From assembly GCF_021768455.1 (NCBI RefSeq), contig NZ_JAIZVX010000004.1, positions 1 to 59,017 of the forward strand: a stretch of DNA of 59,017 nt. The letters run 5' to 3'. Position 1 is the first letter of the stretch. Each line of letters begins with the position of its first letter. The translations under genes were made by a program, and so were the position numbers. This DNA is from Aquabacterium sp. (GTDB taxonomy: Bacteria; Pseudomonadota; Gammaproteobacteria; Burkholderiales; Burkholderiaceae_C). Positions 26,548 through 36,107 of the stretch are shown in pieces. Under the pieces are notes generated by a model that saw only the letters and a list, made by a program, of their open reading frames with translations, had not been told where the DNA came from and searched no databases.

Positions 26548-26999
26548 CGTTTGTCCTCTGATGCCACGACAGGCTGTTGGGCACCCTGCTTCAGCGCATA
26601 GGCCGCTTCGGGCGGCATGTAGTTTTCATCGTGTTTGGCGAGCACCTCTTCGGCAAGGAACACGCGCCCCTCTTCCAAGCGCCCCTGTGCCACCACGCCT
26701 TTGCCCTCTTTGAAGAGATCGGGCACGAGACCGCTGTAGCGCACGGTCACGCGCTGCTTCGTGTCGGTGACAACGAAGCTCATGCCCAGGCCATCGCCTT
26801 CGCGCTTGAGGCTGCCGACCTCAACCATGCCGCCGACCCTGAAGCTGCGCCCTGCTGGCGCCTCGCCCGACACGATCTGGCTGGGAGTGAAGAAGAAGAC
26901 CAGGTTCTTCTGAAAGGCCGAGAGCACGAACCAGGCCCCGAGGCCCAGCACAGACAAGCCCAGCAGCACCAAGGACAGACGTTTGTGCCTTGCCTTCAT
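26544..26999 (-). CDS. ccmE: Cytochrome c heme chaperone CcmE
   Basis: Periplasmic membrane-anchored heme carrier of 151 residues. It has an N-terminal anchor (about 9-27), an OB-fold domain ([11 protein letters not shown]...) and the heme-binding HxxxY motif with H123 and Y127 in [12 protein letters not shown]. Its start overlaps the ccmD stop (ATGA) and its stop overlaps the ccmF start. Confidence 0.95.
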   Translation of the reverse strand: MKARHKRLSLVLLGLSVLGLGAWFVLSAFQKNLVFFFTPSQIVSGEAPAGRSFRVGGMVEVGSLKREGDGLGMSFVVTDTKQRVTVRYSGLVPDLFKEGKGVVAQGRLEEGRVFLAEEVLAKHDENYMPPEAAYALKQGAQQPVVASEDKR

Positions 27000-27163
27000 G
27001 CCAGCCCCTTCGAGCGTCGCAGTTCACGCAGCAAGGCCCTCCTGGCCAGCCACAGTTCCCCAAGCTCCAGCGCCATGGCACCCAGCACCACGCCCACCGC
27101 CCCCCACACATAAAGACCGTAGCCACCCATGGTGAGCAGGTCAGCCCAGTTGTTCCCGTTCAT
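26996..27163 (-). CDS. ccmD: Heme exporter protein CcmD
   Basis: A 55-residue protein that is easily missed. It has one membrane segment (about 14-33, [20 protein letters not shown]) followed by a basic tail ([16 protein letters not shown]), the form of CcmD, which helps release holo-CcmE from CcmABC. ATG at 27163 overlaps the ccmC stop and its TGA overlaps the ccmE ATG. Position in the operon makes the call firm. Confidence 0.9.
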   Translation of the reverse strand: MNGNNWADLLTMGGYGLYVWGAVGVVLGAMALELGELWLARRALLRELRRSKGLA

Positions 27164-27939
27164 GCTTTCAACTCCGGCAAGCGCGACACCCAGTCGGCAT
27201 CGGCTTCGCGTTCAAGAATGAGGTGACGAAGGCGCAGCAAGGCCACCCCGATGCCATAAGCCCAGAAACCCAGCGAGACGAGCAACATGCTGTAGAGCAT
27301 GATCGGCGCCATGGTGGCGCCACCGCTGAGGGACGAGCCCTGGTGCAGCGTGTTCCACCACTTCACCGAGAAATAGATGATGGGCACGTTGACCACGCCC
27401 ACGATGGCCAGCAAAGCGCCCGCCTTGTCACCCTTGCGCGGGTCGTCGATGGCAGCCTGGAGTGCCATGAAGCCGATGTAAAGGAAGAGCAGGATCAACA
27501 TGGATGTGAGCCGTGCATCCCACACCCACCAGGTGCCCCAGGTGGGCTTGCCCCACAATGCGCCGGTCCACAACGCCAGGAAGGTGAAGATGGCGCCGGT
27601 CGGGGCCAGGGCTCGCGCCATGAGGGACGACAGTCGGGTGTTCAGCACCCAACCCAGAGCGGCCCAGAAAGCCATCGCCACGTACACCACCATGCCCAGC
27701 CAGGCGGCCGGCACGTGCACGTAGATGATGCGATAGGCATCTCGCTGTTGGTGGTCGGTCGGGGCCACGAACAGGCCCAGGTACAAGCCTACAGCCGACA
27801 GCAGCAAGGCCACCGTCAGGCACCAGGGCGCCAGCCGCTCGGCGAGCGGATAAGCCCTCTGTGGCGAGGCCCATTGCAGCAGACGCTGGCACCAGGTCTG
27901 GCCGGTCTGCCGGTGAATGGTTGATGCCTTGGCACCCAT
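27160..27939 (-). CDS. ccmC: Heme exporter protein CcmC
   Basis: Inner-membrane protein of 259 residues that loads heme onto CcmE. Six membrane segments, the WWD motif GTWWVWDARLTSMLIL and the YIYVHVPAAW-like segment (IIYVHVPAAWLGMVVY) are present. ATG at 27939 is preceded by AGGAGA at good spacing; the frame stays open upstream without homologous sequence. Confidence 0.95.
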   Translation of the reverse strand: MGAKASTIHRQTGQTWCQRLLQWASPQRAYPLAERLAPWCLTVALLLSAVGLYLGLFVAPTDHQQRDAYRIIYVHVPAAWLGMVVYVAMAFWAALGWVLNTRLSSLMARALAPTGAIFTFLALWTGALWGKPTWGTWWVWDARLTSMLILLFLYIGFMALQAAIDDPRKGDKAGALLAIVGVVNVPIIYFSVKWWNTLHQGSSLSGGATMAPIMLYSMLLVSLGFWAYGIGVALLRLRHLILEREADADWVSRLPELKA

Positions 27940-27976
27940 GGACAGATCTCCTGTGTTCACAATGCGCACCTGTTGT

Positions 27977-28648
27977 TCAATCAATGGCCACACGCAGCGC
28001 GGCAGCGGCCGCCCAAGGGGACAGCGCCAGCGATGCCGCCAGCAAGCCCCCCAGCAACTGGAGGTGAGCCGCGCTGCCCAGGCCGCTGGCCTGCGCACCC
28101 ACTGCGCCAGCACCAAAGATGAGAACGGGGATGTAGAGCGGCAGCACCAACAGCGACACCAGCACACCGCCGCCACGCAGGCCCAACGTCAGCGCAGCGC
28201 CAATGGCGCCGATGAGGCTGAGCACCGGCGTGCCGATGAGCAGGCTGGCGACCAGCACCTCGATGGCATCGGTGGGCAGATCGAACTGCAGCGCCAACAC
28301 GGGCGCCAGGAGCACCAGGGGCAGACCAGACACCAGCCAATGGGCCCACACCTTGCCCAGCACGATCAGGCTCAGGGGCTCGGGGGAAAGGAGCAACTGC
28401 TCCAGCGTGCCATCGGCAAAATCGTTGGCGAAAAGTCGCCCCAGGGACAACATGGCCGCCAGCAAGGCCGCGACCCAGAGGATGCCAGGCGCCATGGTGC
28501 GCAAGGTGTCGCGCTCGGGGCCCACGCCCAGGGGAAACAGCGCCGTCACCATGATGAAAAAAAACAGCGTGGTGAACACATCAGCCCGGCGCCGAAACGC
28601 CAGCAGCAGATCGCGCCGCACCACCGCGCACCACACGGCCACCATCAA
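27977..28648 (-). CDS. ccmB: Heme exporter permease CcmB
   Basis: Membrane subunit of the CcmAB ABC complex, 223 residues with six predicted segments. The cytosolic motif FADGTLEQLLLSPEPLSLIV is characteristic of CcmB. Its start overlaps the ccmA stop by ATGA. Confidence 0.94.
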   Translation of the reverse strand: MMVAVWCAVVRRDLLLAFRRRADVFTTLFFFIMVTALFPLGVGPERDTLRTMAPGILWVAALLAAMLSLGRLFANDFADGTLEQLLLSPEPLSLIVLGKVWAHWLVSGLPLVLLAPVLALQFDLPTDAIEVLVASLLIGTPVLSLIGAIGAALTLGLRGGGVLVSLLVLPLYIPVLIFGAGAVGAQASGLGSAAHLQLLGGLLAASLALSPWAAAAALRVAID

Positions 28649-29271
28649 TGGACCTCGCCCAGTTGCAGGGTGTGGTGGCGGGTGGCACTCAGCGTTTGCC
28701 CCTGGTGGGTGGTGTAAACCACCACCGCGCCCTGGGCCAGTTGGCGGTCCAGCAGCTGCCTCAAGACCTCCACCGACTCCTGGTCCAGGGCGTTGAAGGG
28801 CTCGTCCAGGATGGCCAGGCGTGCAGGCTGCAGGGCCAGGCGAGCCAGCGCCACACGCCGACGCTGACCTTGCGAGAGCACCCGCACCGGCAGGTGGGCA
28901 CGCGATGTCAAACCAAGGCTGGCGAGGGCTGCCTCGGCCTCACCGTGAGTACAGGGCGAGCCAGCCAGAGCAGCGTGGGTGCGAAGGTTTTCTGTGGCGG
29001 TGAGCTCGTCCTTCACCGCCGCGTGGTGCCCGAGGTACACCAAACCACGATTGAAATCGCTGCCCCAGTGGCTCAAGCTGTGAGCCTGCCATCGCACTTC
29101 GCCGCGCAGCGGCTCAGACAGCCCCGCCAACACACGCAGCAGGCTGGTCTTGCCACTGCCATTGCGGCCAAGCACCTGCAGGGCTTCACCGGGCCCCACT
29201 TCAAAATCCACCGCATCAAACAGGGTGCGCTTGCCACGCGCACAGGCGAGCTGGCTTGCCTGCAAAGTCAT
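28645..29271 (-). CDS. ccmA: Heme exporter ATP-binding protein CcmA
   Basis: ABC ATPase of 208 residues powering heme transfer from CcmE. Walker A is GRNGSGKTSLLRVL, the signature is LSQGQRRRVALARL and Walker B is LAILDEPFNALDQE. ATG at 29271 is preferred to an upstream GTG (29289). It is the first gene of the ccmABCDEFGHI-FGE-sulfatase run. Confidence 0.93.
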   Translation of the reverse strand: MTLQASQLACARGKRTLFDAVDFEVGPGEALQVLGRNGSGKTSLLRVLAGLSEPLRGEVRWQAHSLSHWGSDFNRGLVYLGHHAAVKDELTATENLRTHAALAGSPCTHGEAEAALASLGLTSRAHLPVRVLSQGQRRRVALARLALQPARLAILDEPFNALDQESVEVLRQLLDRQLAQGAVVVYTTHQGQTLSATRHHTLQLGEVH

Positions 29272-29379
29272 CTCGTCCACCTCGACCACTCACATCCGTG
29301 CTGGCCGAAGGCAGACCATCTGCCAAGCCGTTCAACACAAGGGCGGACTCTATCGACCGGCCCCTATGCGAAGAACGAA

Positions 29380-29407
29380 TGAAAGCGCAGATTGATATGC
29401 GCTTTCA
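29380..29407 (-). terminator. Hairpin after the metallo-beta-lactamase-fold gene
   Basis: TGAAAGCGCA and TGCGCTTTCA form a perfect 10-bp stem with an eight-base loop directly after the stop at 29413. Only two T residues follow on the minus strand, so it may act as a partial terminator or a stabilising hairpin before ccmA. Confidence 0.55.
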
Positions 29408-29412
29408 TCACC

Positions 29413-30873
29413 TCACTGCGCTGCGACCTTGCGCCCCACAAAGGTCTTGAGGTCGGCCAGCTTGACCACGCCCGGGCCATGCAGGGCGGCGATCTGGTCA
29501 ACGTCCAGCTTCAGCTCTTCCACGTTTTCCAGCAAGTTGAGTGCATAGGGGTTCACCGAAGCAGGCGGCGCAGCATTGGGTGCCAACGGTGTGTAGGCAT
29601 CGGCCTCGATCAGGATCTTTTCGGCCGGCAGATAAACCAGGGCGAATGCATCGTTGTGACCACTGCCTGCAATGTTGTGAACCTCGATGCGACGCTGGCC
29701 ATCGCTCAGCACATGCTTCTGGGTGAACGTGGCAAAGCGCGCAGCCTTGCCCGAAGTGGCCAGACGGTCGGGATTGATCTTGCGGGGGGCCTGCCAGGCA
29801 TGCTGGTAATAGGCCACGTTGTCCTTGTGGGTGACGATGGTGGCGCCTTCGTCAACCAGGGTGCGCAAGCCGCCAGAGTGGTCAAAGTGCACATGGGTAT
29901 TGACCAGGAAGCGGATGGGTTTGCCGGGAATCAGCTCTTTCACCTTGGCGATCACGGCGTTGGAACGGGCCTCGTTCAGCGGCGCCTCCACCAGCACCAC
30001 GTGGTCCCTCTGGTCGATGGCCACGCTGTGGTGGGTGCCACCGGTCAGGTAGTAAACGCCTTCCGCCAGCTTGCTCGAGGACACGGCCACCTGGGGAGCC
30101 GGGGTCGCCGCCAGACCATCTGGCACGGTCAGCGGCGCCGTCGCATTGGCTTTGACCGAACTGATGGTGATGTCCAGCACACGGAAGCCGCCCTGCGAGC
30201 GGACGATGTGCGAGGGGAAACGCAAACCACCCTGGTCACGGTAGGCCGCGAAGGCTGTCTCGACCTCTGTGTCGCCGGTGACCGGATTGTCGATCCAGGT
30301 GCGCACGCGGACCACCTCGTTCGCTTCGTTGACTTCGCCCACGTAGCGGTACTTTCCGGCCAGCGTGAAGCTGAGCTCGATCCCACCTGGAATGGGACGA
30401 GAGACCGCCTGGTTGGCCTTGGCCGCCTTCAAGAAGCCCTGTGGTGTGGACCAGACTTCGGCTGCCCGCTCCTCCACCGCAGCAGGCTGCCACGTGGCCG
30501 TGCTTGCGGCGGGGGCTACACCCACGTTCCAGGCCTTGTCGCCGTTCACGTACTGGTCGACCTTCTGCAACACCGATGCCGGGCGCCAGCGCCCTTCCTC
30601 GATGGTCTGCAGGCGGCTGATCTGCACGCGTGCACTCGGCGCAGCGAAATGGATGTCGGCGCTGTAGTTGCTCACGTCGAACTGAGGCCAGGGCAGCCCC
30701 GGCGCGGGTGCCTGCCCGAATTGAAACCACCGGCCGGCCCCCTGGAGGCTGAGCGATTCAACCCGGTCCGCGCCCAAGGCATCACTGGCCGATGCCAGCG
30801 TGACCGCCTGGGCGGCAAGTGCGGTGGCGGTCAAGGCCGTGGCCAGACCGAGGTGACGAATCCATGTCTGCAT
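29413..30873 (-). CDS. Exported metallo-beta-lactamase-fold hydrolase
   Basis: A 486-residue exported protein. After the signal peptide (MQTWIRHLGLATALTATALA...) comes a beta-rich N-terminal half of about 240 residues. The MBL domain follows, with the zinc motif THVHFDHSGG near residue 327 and a later GSGHNDAFALVYLP. The exact reaction is unknown; relatives include periplasmic lactonases and quinoprotein-associated hydrolases. It does not carry the alkylsulfatase SdsA-type motif. ATG at 30873 has CAGGAG in front; an upstream ATG (30894) encodes that site itself. It follows the adaptor gene closely (overlap or 17-base gap depending on start). Confidence 0.8.
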   Translation of the reverse strand: MQTWIRHLGLATALTATALAAQAVTLASASDALGADRVESLSLQGAGRWFQFGQAPAPGLPWPQFDVSNYSADIHFAAPSARVQISRLQTIEEGRWRPASVLQKVDQYVNGDKAWNVGVAPAASTATWQPAAVEERAAEVWSTPQGFLKAAKANQAVSRPIPGGIELSFTLAGKYRYVGEVNEANEVVRVRTWIDNPVTGDTEVETAFAAYRDQGGLRFPSHIVRSQGGFRVLDITISSVKANATAPLTVPDGLAATPAPQVAVSSSKLAEGVYYLTGGTHHSVAIDQRDHVVLVEAPLNEARSNAVIAKVKELIPGKPIRFLVNTHVHFDHSGGLRTLVDEGATIVTHKDNVAYYQHAWQAPRKINPDRLATSGKAARFATFTQKHVLSDGQRRIEVHNIAGSGHNDAFALVYLPAEKILIEADAYTPLAPNAAPPASVNPYALNLLENVEELKLDVDQIAALHGPGVVKLADLKTFVGRKVAAQ

Positions 30874-30890
30874 GCAGTGCTCCTGTCGCT

Positions 30891-32126
30891 TCATTGAGAT
30901 TTGGTTTTGCCCGCTGGCGAAGGCTCGGGAGGCGCGGCTCGCGCAGCCACCTTTTCGCCATCAAGGATGGTGTCGTAAGGGTTGAGCACCACCACGTCCT
31001 TGGGGCCAATGCCGGAAAGCACCTCCACGGCACGCCCCATGTCGCGCCCCAGCTTCACGGGCTTCAGGACGACCGTGCCGCCCTCCTCCACCACGGCCAC
31101 ACGAGGTCCGTCCTGACGGAACTGCAGGGTGTTGGGCGGCAGCGTCAGCACACGGTTTGCGCCGCTCAAAGGCAGGCTCACCTCCACATAGGCACCGGGA
31201 ATGAGCTTGCCGTCCTGGTTGGGCAAGGCCACCTCCACCAGCACCGACCGTGTCGAGACGTCGATGCCCCCTGCCACACGGGTCACTTCGCCCTTCAAAG
31301 GCAGATTGGGTTTCTCCAGCAACCTGACACCCACCTCCTTGCCCACCGACACATCGGCGGCATAAGCCTGGGGCACGGCCACGGTCAGGCGCAAGGCGTC
31401 CGTCTGCGCCAGGTAAAAGAGCTCTTTGGTGGTGCTGGCGCTGCCCGAGGCAACCAGGGCCCCCACTTCCACGTTGCGGCGCACGACCACACCGTCAAAA
31501 GGGGCCGTGATGCGGCCAAAGTCGTGCAACTGCTGCAGGCGACGCACATTGGCCTGGGCAGCCGCGAGATCGGCCTGCGCCTGCTGTCGGGCCGCGCGGC
31601 GCTCCTCCAGTTCCTGGGCCGAGACGGCATCGCGCTCGCGCAGGTTTTCCCAGCGGGCCAGCGACGACGTGGTCAGCGCCAGGCGGGCCTTCACCTGCTC
31701 GAGCGTGGCCTGTGCCTGGGCCAGTTCCTGGTCGATCTCGGGCGTGTCAATCAAGGCCAGCACGTCGCCACGCTTGACCTTGTCCCCAATGTCCTTCTTC
31801 CACGCCCTGACATAGCCGTTGGTGCGCGCGTGGATGGCCGCCTCGTTTTCCCCTCGCAGCGTGGCGGGCAAGGCCACCGTGCGCAGCCCCTGGCCAGACT
31901 TGGCCTGTGTGGTGAGCACCGTGCGCACCGCTTGTTGCTCGGTGGCGCGGGCCACCGAAGCCGCGTGCACAGCGTTCACATAAGCCCGCGCCCCCGCACC
32001 GCCCAGAAGGAGCAACACGGTCAGCACGCCAATCTGGCGGGCCCGTCGCACGGATGGCCGACCGGTGGGCAAGGCTGCCGCATGCGGCGCCGTATCGGGG
32101 TGTTCTGGCGGAGAGAAAGACGACAT
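30891..32126 (-). CDS. RND efflux periplasmic adaptor (membrane fusion protein)
   Basis: A 411-residue HlyD/AcrA-family protein linking an RND pump to an outer-membrane channel. It has an N-terminal anchor (RQIGVLTVLLLLGGAGARAY), a lipoyl-like half (NGYVRAWKKDIGDKVKRGDV), a long coiled-coil hairpin (about 125-200, rich in AQATLEQVKARL-type heptads) and the beta-barrel region ITAPFDGVVVRR. No outer-membrane factor gene is adjacent. Start ATG 32126; a TTG at 32141 is the alternative. Confidence 0.9.
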   Translation of the reverse strand: MSSFSPPEHPDTAPHAAALPTGRPSVRRARQIGVLTVLLLLGGAGARAYVNAVHAASVARATEQQAVRTVLTTQAKSGQGLRTVALPATLRGENEAAIHARTNGYVRAWKKDIGDKVKRGDVLALIDTPEIDQELAQAQATLEQVKARLALTTSSLARWENLRERDAVSAQELEERRAARQQAQADLAAAQANVRRLQQLHDFGRITAPFDGVVVRRNVEVGALVASGSASTTKELFYLAQTDALRLTVAVPQAYAADVSVGKEVGVRLLEKPNLPLKGEVTRVAGGIDVSTRSVLVEVALPNQDGKLIPGAYVEVSLPLSGANRVLTLPPNTLQFRQDGPRVAVVEEGGTVVLKPVKLGRDMGRAVEVLSGIGPKDVVVLNPYDTILDGEKVAARAAPPEPSPAGKTKSQ

Positions 32127-32147
32127 GGTGGGGTACGACAAAAGGAA

Positions 32148-35100
32148 TCAGGCCTGCGAAGGCAACAAGTGGGAGGCGCCTGCAACGGGACCGGTGTGGT
32201 CTGGCGCCGTCGGCAGGGAATGACCGCCTCTCGCACGGCGGTGGGCTGCGGCAAACACCAATGGCACGAACACCAGGGTGGACACGGTGGCGAACAACAA
32301 GCCGCCGATCACGGCTCGGCCCAGCGGCGCGTTCTGTTCGCCGCCCTCCCCCAGCCCCAGGGCCATGGGCACCATGCCGATGACCATGGCCAAGGCCGTC
32401 ATCAGCACCGGTCGCAGACGGGTGGAGCCAGCCTCAAGCGCCGCCGTGATCGCGGGCACGCCCTGGGCCAGTCGCTGCCGGGCAAACGACACCACGAGGA
32501 TGCTGTTGGCCGTCGCCACGCCCACGGTCATGATCGCGCCCGTGAGTGCGGGCACGGAAAGCGGCGTGCCGCTGAGGTAGAGCATCCACGCGATGCCGGC
32601 CAATGCAGCAGGCAGTGCCGTCACGATCACCAAGGCGTCCAGCCAGGACTGGAAATTCACCACGATGAGCAGGTACACCAGCACCACAGCCAGAAGCAGC
32701 CCCCAACTGAGCGAGACGAACGAGGTACGCAGGGTCTCGATCTGGCCTCTCACCGTGATCTCGGAGCCACGCGGCAGCTTGGCGCGCACCTGCTCGATGT
32801 GCCGCTCGATGTCGGCGTAGGTGCTGGCCAGATCACGTCCATCCACATTGGTCAGGATGTCGATGACAGGCGCGATGTTGTAGTGCGACACGACGCCTGC
32901 CTGGCTGGTCGACTTCACCTGCACCACATTGCCCAACAACTGAGGCTCGCGCCCCTGCCCCGCGCCACCGCTGGCATTGACGGGGATGCTGAGCATGGCG
33001 CCCAGCGAGTCGATCTCGTACTGGGGTGTCTGCACCGCCACGTTGTAGACGTTGCCGTTGGCTGGATTCAACCAGTAGGTGGGCGCCGTCTGGAAGCTGG
33101 AGCTGAGGGACACCATCATGTTCTGCGCCACGTCGCGCGCCACGAGCCCAGTCTGCAGGAGGCTGGAGCGGTCCATCTCCAGCTGCAGGGTGCGACGGTT
33201 GAAGCGCTGGTAAACGGTGGCATCGGCCACACCCGGGACCTGCCGCACCAATCCGATCAGTTCGCTGGCCACGGCCAGGTTCTCCTCGGTCTTGGGACCC
33301 TGGATCTGGATGTCGATGGGCGCGCTCAGACCAAAGTTCAGTGTCTGGCTGACCATGTCGGCCGGCTGGAAGTAGAACTCGTTGCCGGGAAACGCTCGCG
33401 GCAGATCGGCCCGCAAGGCACGGATGTGCTGGGCGGTGGGTCGATGCCCTTCGGACAGCGACACGAGGATCTCCACGTCGCTGCTGTCGGTCGTGCCGTT
33501 GTTGTTGTAGAGGGTGTTGTAAGGCGTGTAAGGCCCGCCCACGATGTCGACGATGCTGGCCACCTCGTTGCGCCCCACCACCTCACGAATGCGGGCTTCG
33601 ACCTTGTCGACGAAGGCAGGCATTTCGTCAAGACGGGTGCCCAATGGGGCACGCACGTGCAGGCGCATCTGACCTGCGTCCACCGTGGGGAAGAAGTCCT
33701 GCCCCAGCAGCGGGAACAGCCCGAGGGACAGCAAGCAAAAGCCCAGGATGCATCCACCCGCGGCACGCTTGCGTTGCAGGAGCGCCGCCAGCACGCCGGT
33801 GTAGCCGTGTCGCACACGCTCAAACCACGCGTCGAACGCGAGGTGAATGCGGCGCAGGCGCCCCGGCGCACGGGCCGCGGCCTCCCGCTGGCTGTGATGT
33901 CGCATCAGGTACATCACGAGGGTCGGCACCAGCGTGCGAGACAGCGCATAGGACGCCAGCATCGCAAACACCACGGCCATCGCCAGCGGCTTGAACAGCT
34001 GTCCCGCCACGCCGGTGAGGAAAAACATGGGCACGAAGGCAATGCAGATGCACAAGGTGGCCACCAGGGCCGGTGTGGCGATTTCGGCTGCGCCATCGAG
34101 GATGGCCTGGTGGGCGTTCTTGCCCATGTGCAGGTGACGCTCGACGTTTTCGATCTCCACCGTGGCGTCGTCCACCAGGATGCCGACGGCCAGGGCGAGC
34201 CCACCCAGCGTCATGATGTTGATCGTCTGCCCCAACAGGTGGAGGATGATCAGCGATGACAGGATCGAGAGCGGGATGGACACCACAACGATGGCCGTGC
34301 TGCGCCAGTTGCCCAGAAAGAGCAACAGCAGGGCGGCCGTGAGCCCCGCCGCGATCAGGGCCTCGTGCACCACCGACTTGATCGCTGCCGACACGAACAC
34401 AGACTGATCGGCCAATTGCGAGACCGTGATGTCCTCAGGAAGGGCCAGCACGGCCTTGGGCAGTTCTTTGCGGATGGTGTCGATGATGTCCATGGTGGAA
34501 GCGCCACCGTTCTTCAACACCGTCATCAGGAGCCCGCGCTCGCCATCTCGGCGCACGATGTTGGTCTGGGGCTGGTAGCCATCGCGCACCTGAGCGACGT
34601 CGCGCACATAGACGGTCGCGCCATTGACCGTGGTGATGGGAATGTCGCCCAGCCCGGCCATCGTGGCGGGTGAGCCATTGAGGGCCACGCTGACCTCCTG
34701 CCCACCAATGCGGGCGCTCCCCGTGGGGAGCGTCAGGTTCTGCGCACTCAGGGCATTGACCACATCGACCGCAGTGAGCCCTCTGGCGGCCAGGGCAGGC
34801 CCATTGATGTCCACCGAGACCTGCCGGAAGCGCCCGCCGTAGGGCGCCGTCACAGCCACGCCAGGGATGGTGACAAGCTTGGTGCGCAAGACGTTGAAGG
34901 CCTGCTCGTTGATCTCTTGCTCGCTGCGGACCGGGCTGCTGAAACCCAGTTGCAGGATGGGCAGGTTGGTGGCGCTGTACTTGACAATGGTCGGCGGGGT
35001 GGCGCCCGCAGGCAGAGACCGCAGTGACGCCTGGGTGCTGGCCACGACCTGCGCGATGGCTGCAGCCTGGTCCACCTGCGGCTGAAAGAACACCTTGATC

Positions 35101-35372
35101 ACACCCAGACCGCTCATGGTCTGGGACTCGGTGTGTTCCATGTCGCTCACCGAGTTGGCCAGGTTTCGCTCGATGGGCGTGATGATCCGGTCGGTCATCT
35201 CCTTGGCGGTGAGCCCGTTGTAACTCATCAGGATGGCCACAACGGGGATGTCGACTTCCGGAAAGACGTCAACCGGCGTCTTGCGCAGCACAAAGGGTGT
35301 CGCCAGCAGGATCAGCAGCGCCGCGACGATGAAGGTATACGGTCGTCGCAAAGCGACTTGAACAATCCACAT
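32148..35372 (-). CDS. RND family efflux pump, inner-membrane transporter
   Basis: A 1074-residue proton-driven exporter of the HAE/AcrB superfamily: VQVALRRPYTFIVAALLILL at the N-terminus, the TM4 aspartate pair in AVGILVDDATVEIENVERHL, and the second half repeating the layout (TGAIMTVGVATANSILVV). It is of the simpler multidrug/unknown-substrate branch, not a heavy-metal CusA. It lies between the lectin-like gene (30-base gap) and its adaptor. Confidence 0.93.
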   Translation of the reverse strand: MWIVQVALRRPYTFIVAALLILLATPFVLRKTPVDVFPEVDIPVVAILMSYNGLTAKEMTDRIITPIERNLANSVSDMEHTESQTMSGLGVIKVFFQPQVDQAAAIAQVVASTQASLRSLPAGATPPTIVKYSATNLPILQLGFSSPVRSEQEINEQAFNVLRTKLVTIPGVAVTAPYGGRFRQVSVDINGPALAARGLTAVDVVNALSAQNLTLPTGSARIGGQEVSVALNGSPATMAGLGDIPITTVNGATVYVRDVAQVRDGYQPQTNIVRRDGERGLLMTVLKNGGASTMDIIDTIRKELPKAVLALPEDITVSQLADQSVFVSAAIKSVVHEALIAAGLTAALLLLFLGNWRSTAIVVVSIPLSILSSLIILHLLGQTINIMTLGGLALAVGILVDDATVEIENVERHLHMGKNAHQAILDGAAEIATPALVATLCICIAFVPMFFLTGVAGQLFKPLAMAVVFAMLASYALSRTLVPTLVMYLMRHHSQREAAARAPGRLRRIHLAFDAWFERVRHGYTGVLAALLQRKRAAGGCILGFCLLSLGLFPLLGQDFFPTVDAGQMRLHVRAPLGTRLDEMPAFVDKVEARIREVVGRNEVASIVDIVGGPYTPYNTLYNNNGTTDSSDVEILVSLSEGHRPTAQHIRALRADLPRAFPGNEFYFQPADMVSQTLNFGLSAPIDIQIQGPKTEENLAVASELIGLVRQVPGVADATVYQRFNRRTLQLEMDRSSLLQTGLVARDVAQNMMVSLSSSFQTAPTYWLNPANGNVYNVAVQTPQYEIDSLGAMLSIPVNASGGAGQGREPQLLGNVVQVKSTSQAGVVSHYNIAPVIDILTNVDGRDLASTYADIERHIEQVRAKLPRGSEITVRGQIETLRTSFVSLSWGLLLAVVLVYLLIVVNFQSWLDALVIVTALPAALAGIAWMLYLSGTPLSVPALTGAIMTVGVATANSILVVSFARQRLAQGVPAITAALEAGSTRLRPVLMTALAMVIGMVPMALGLGEGGEQNAPLGRAVIGGLLFATVSTLVFVPLVFAAAHRRARGGHSLPTAPDHTGPVAGASHLLPSQA

Positions 35373-35402
35373 GCGAGAGAAACCCTTTGGCCGTGCAACG
35401 GC

Positions 35403-36104
35403 TCAGTTGATGGCGAAGCAGTACAGCAGGCCCGCACCACCGGTGGCCACGAGGTTGGCCTGGCCACACCCACGGCTGCCATGGGTAGAGTTCCAGGAGG
35501 TGTTGCCGCCGCCGGTCCTGTCGAAGTGACCGACCTGGGCCGAGCCCTCGGCGGCGCTGCTCGTGTAGTTCTGGCAGGTGTGATCCGCCGCGTCGGTGTA
35601 GGCCCGGCCATCGGGCGTGGAGCCGGTGAGGATGTCGTGCTCGTTGGGCTGATCGCCTGCGCGCTTGATGGGCTCGTTCTTTTCGGTGAAGGCGGTTGCC
35701 CAGCTCAGGTTGTTGCCCAGACGAGCCAGTTCCAGCGTGTCACCATGCAGGTGAGCCAGGTCGCGTGCCACCACGGCGCCACGGGTGTTGTACCAGGGGC
35801 CCTGGCCGATGCGATCACGCGCGTTGACCGCCGGCTGGCCATCCTTGGCCTGGGTGCTCAAGTAGGCACGCCAGGTCTTGGCGCCACCGCCGGCCGCGGC
35901 AGCCAGGGTTTGGCAGTGCTGGTCTGCGCCGGCCAGACCACCATAGTCGGCACCCTTGCCTCCGCCTACGCTGGTCACGAAAAAGCTGAAGGGCTGCTTG
36001 GGGGCCTGGGCGGCCGGTGCGGTTTGCGCCTGTGCGGCCGAAGCCGCCCACAGCATCGCCGCAGCCAACCAGCTCAGCTGGCCTTGGAAACGGTATGGGC
36101 GCAT
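35403..36104 (-). CDS. Exported lectin-like (C-type lectin/endostatin-fold type) protein
   Basis: A 233-residue protein with a signal peptide (about 1-27, ending SAAQAQ). The mature part starts FSFFVTSVGGGKGADYGGL, then GADQHCQTLAAAAGG...WRAYLST, the pattern of bacterial endostatin/C-type-lectin-fold proteins. Four cysteines (two pairs) could form disulfides, one pair near the C-terminus (HGSRGCGQ...LLYCFAI). It might bind a carbohydrate or surface ligand; this is inference. It starts three bases after the cytochrome c' stop and precedes the RND pump. Confidence 0.65.
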   Translation of the reverse strand: MRPYRFQGQLSWLAAAMLWAASAAQAQTAPAAQAPKQPFSFFVTSVGGGKGADYGGLAGADQHCQTLAAAAGGGAKTWRAYLSTQAKDGQPAVNARDRIGQGPWYNTRGAVVARDLAHLHGDTLELARLGNNLSWATAFTEKNEPIKRAGDQPNEHDILTGSTPDGRAYTDAADHTCQNYTSSAAEGSAQVGHFDRTGGGNTSWNSTHGSRGCGQANLVATGGAGLLYCFAIN

Positions 36105-36107
36105 GGC

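Noticed and set aside
24481-26601. A 706-residue open frame antisense to ccmF
   Set aside because: High-GC shadow frame, composition rich in His, Gln, Arg and Gly; ccmF on the other strand is certain.
29413-30873. Metallo-beta-lactamase-fold protein as an SdsA-type alkylsulfatase
   Set aside because: The alkylsulfatase motif pattern and C-terminal sterol-carrier-like domain are not visible; only general MBL motifs are.
30819-34259. A 1146-residue open frame antisense to the RND pump and adaptor
   Set aside because: Shadow of real genes with strong domain support; the antisense product is low-complexity and matches nothing recognisable.
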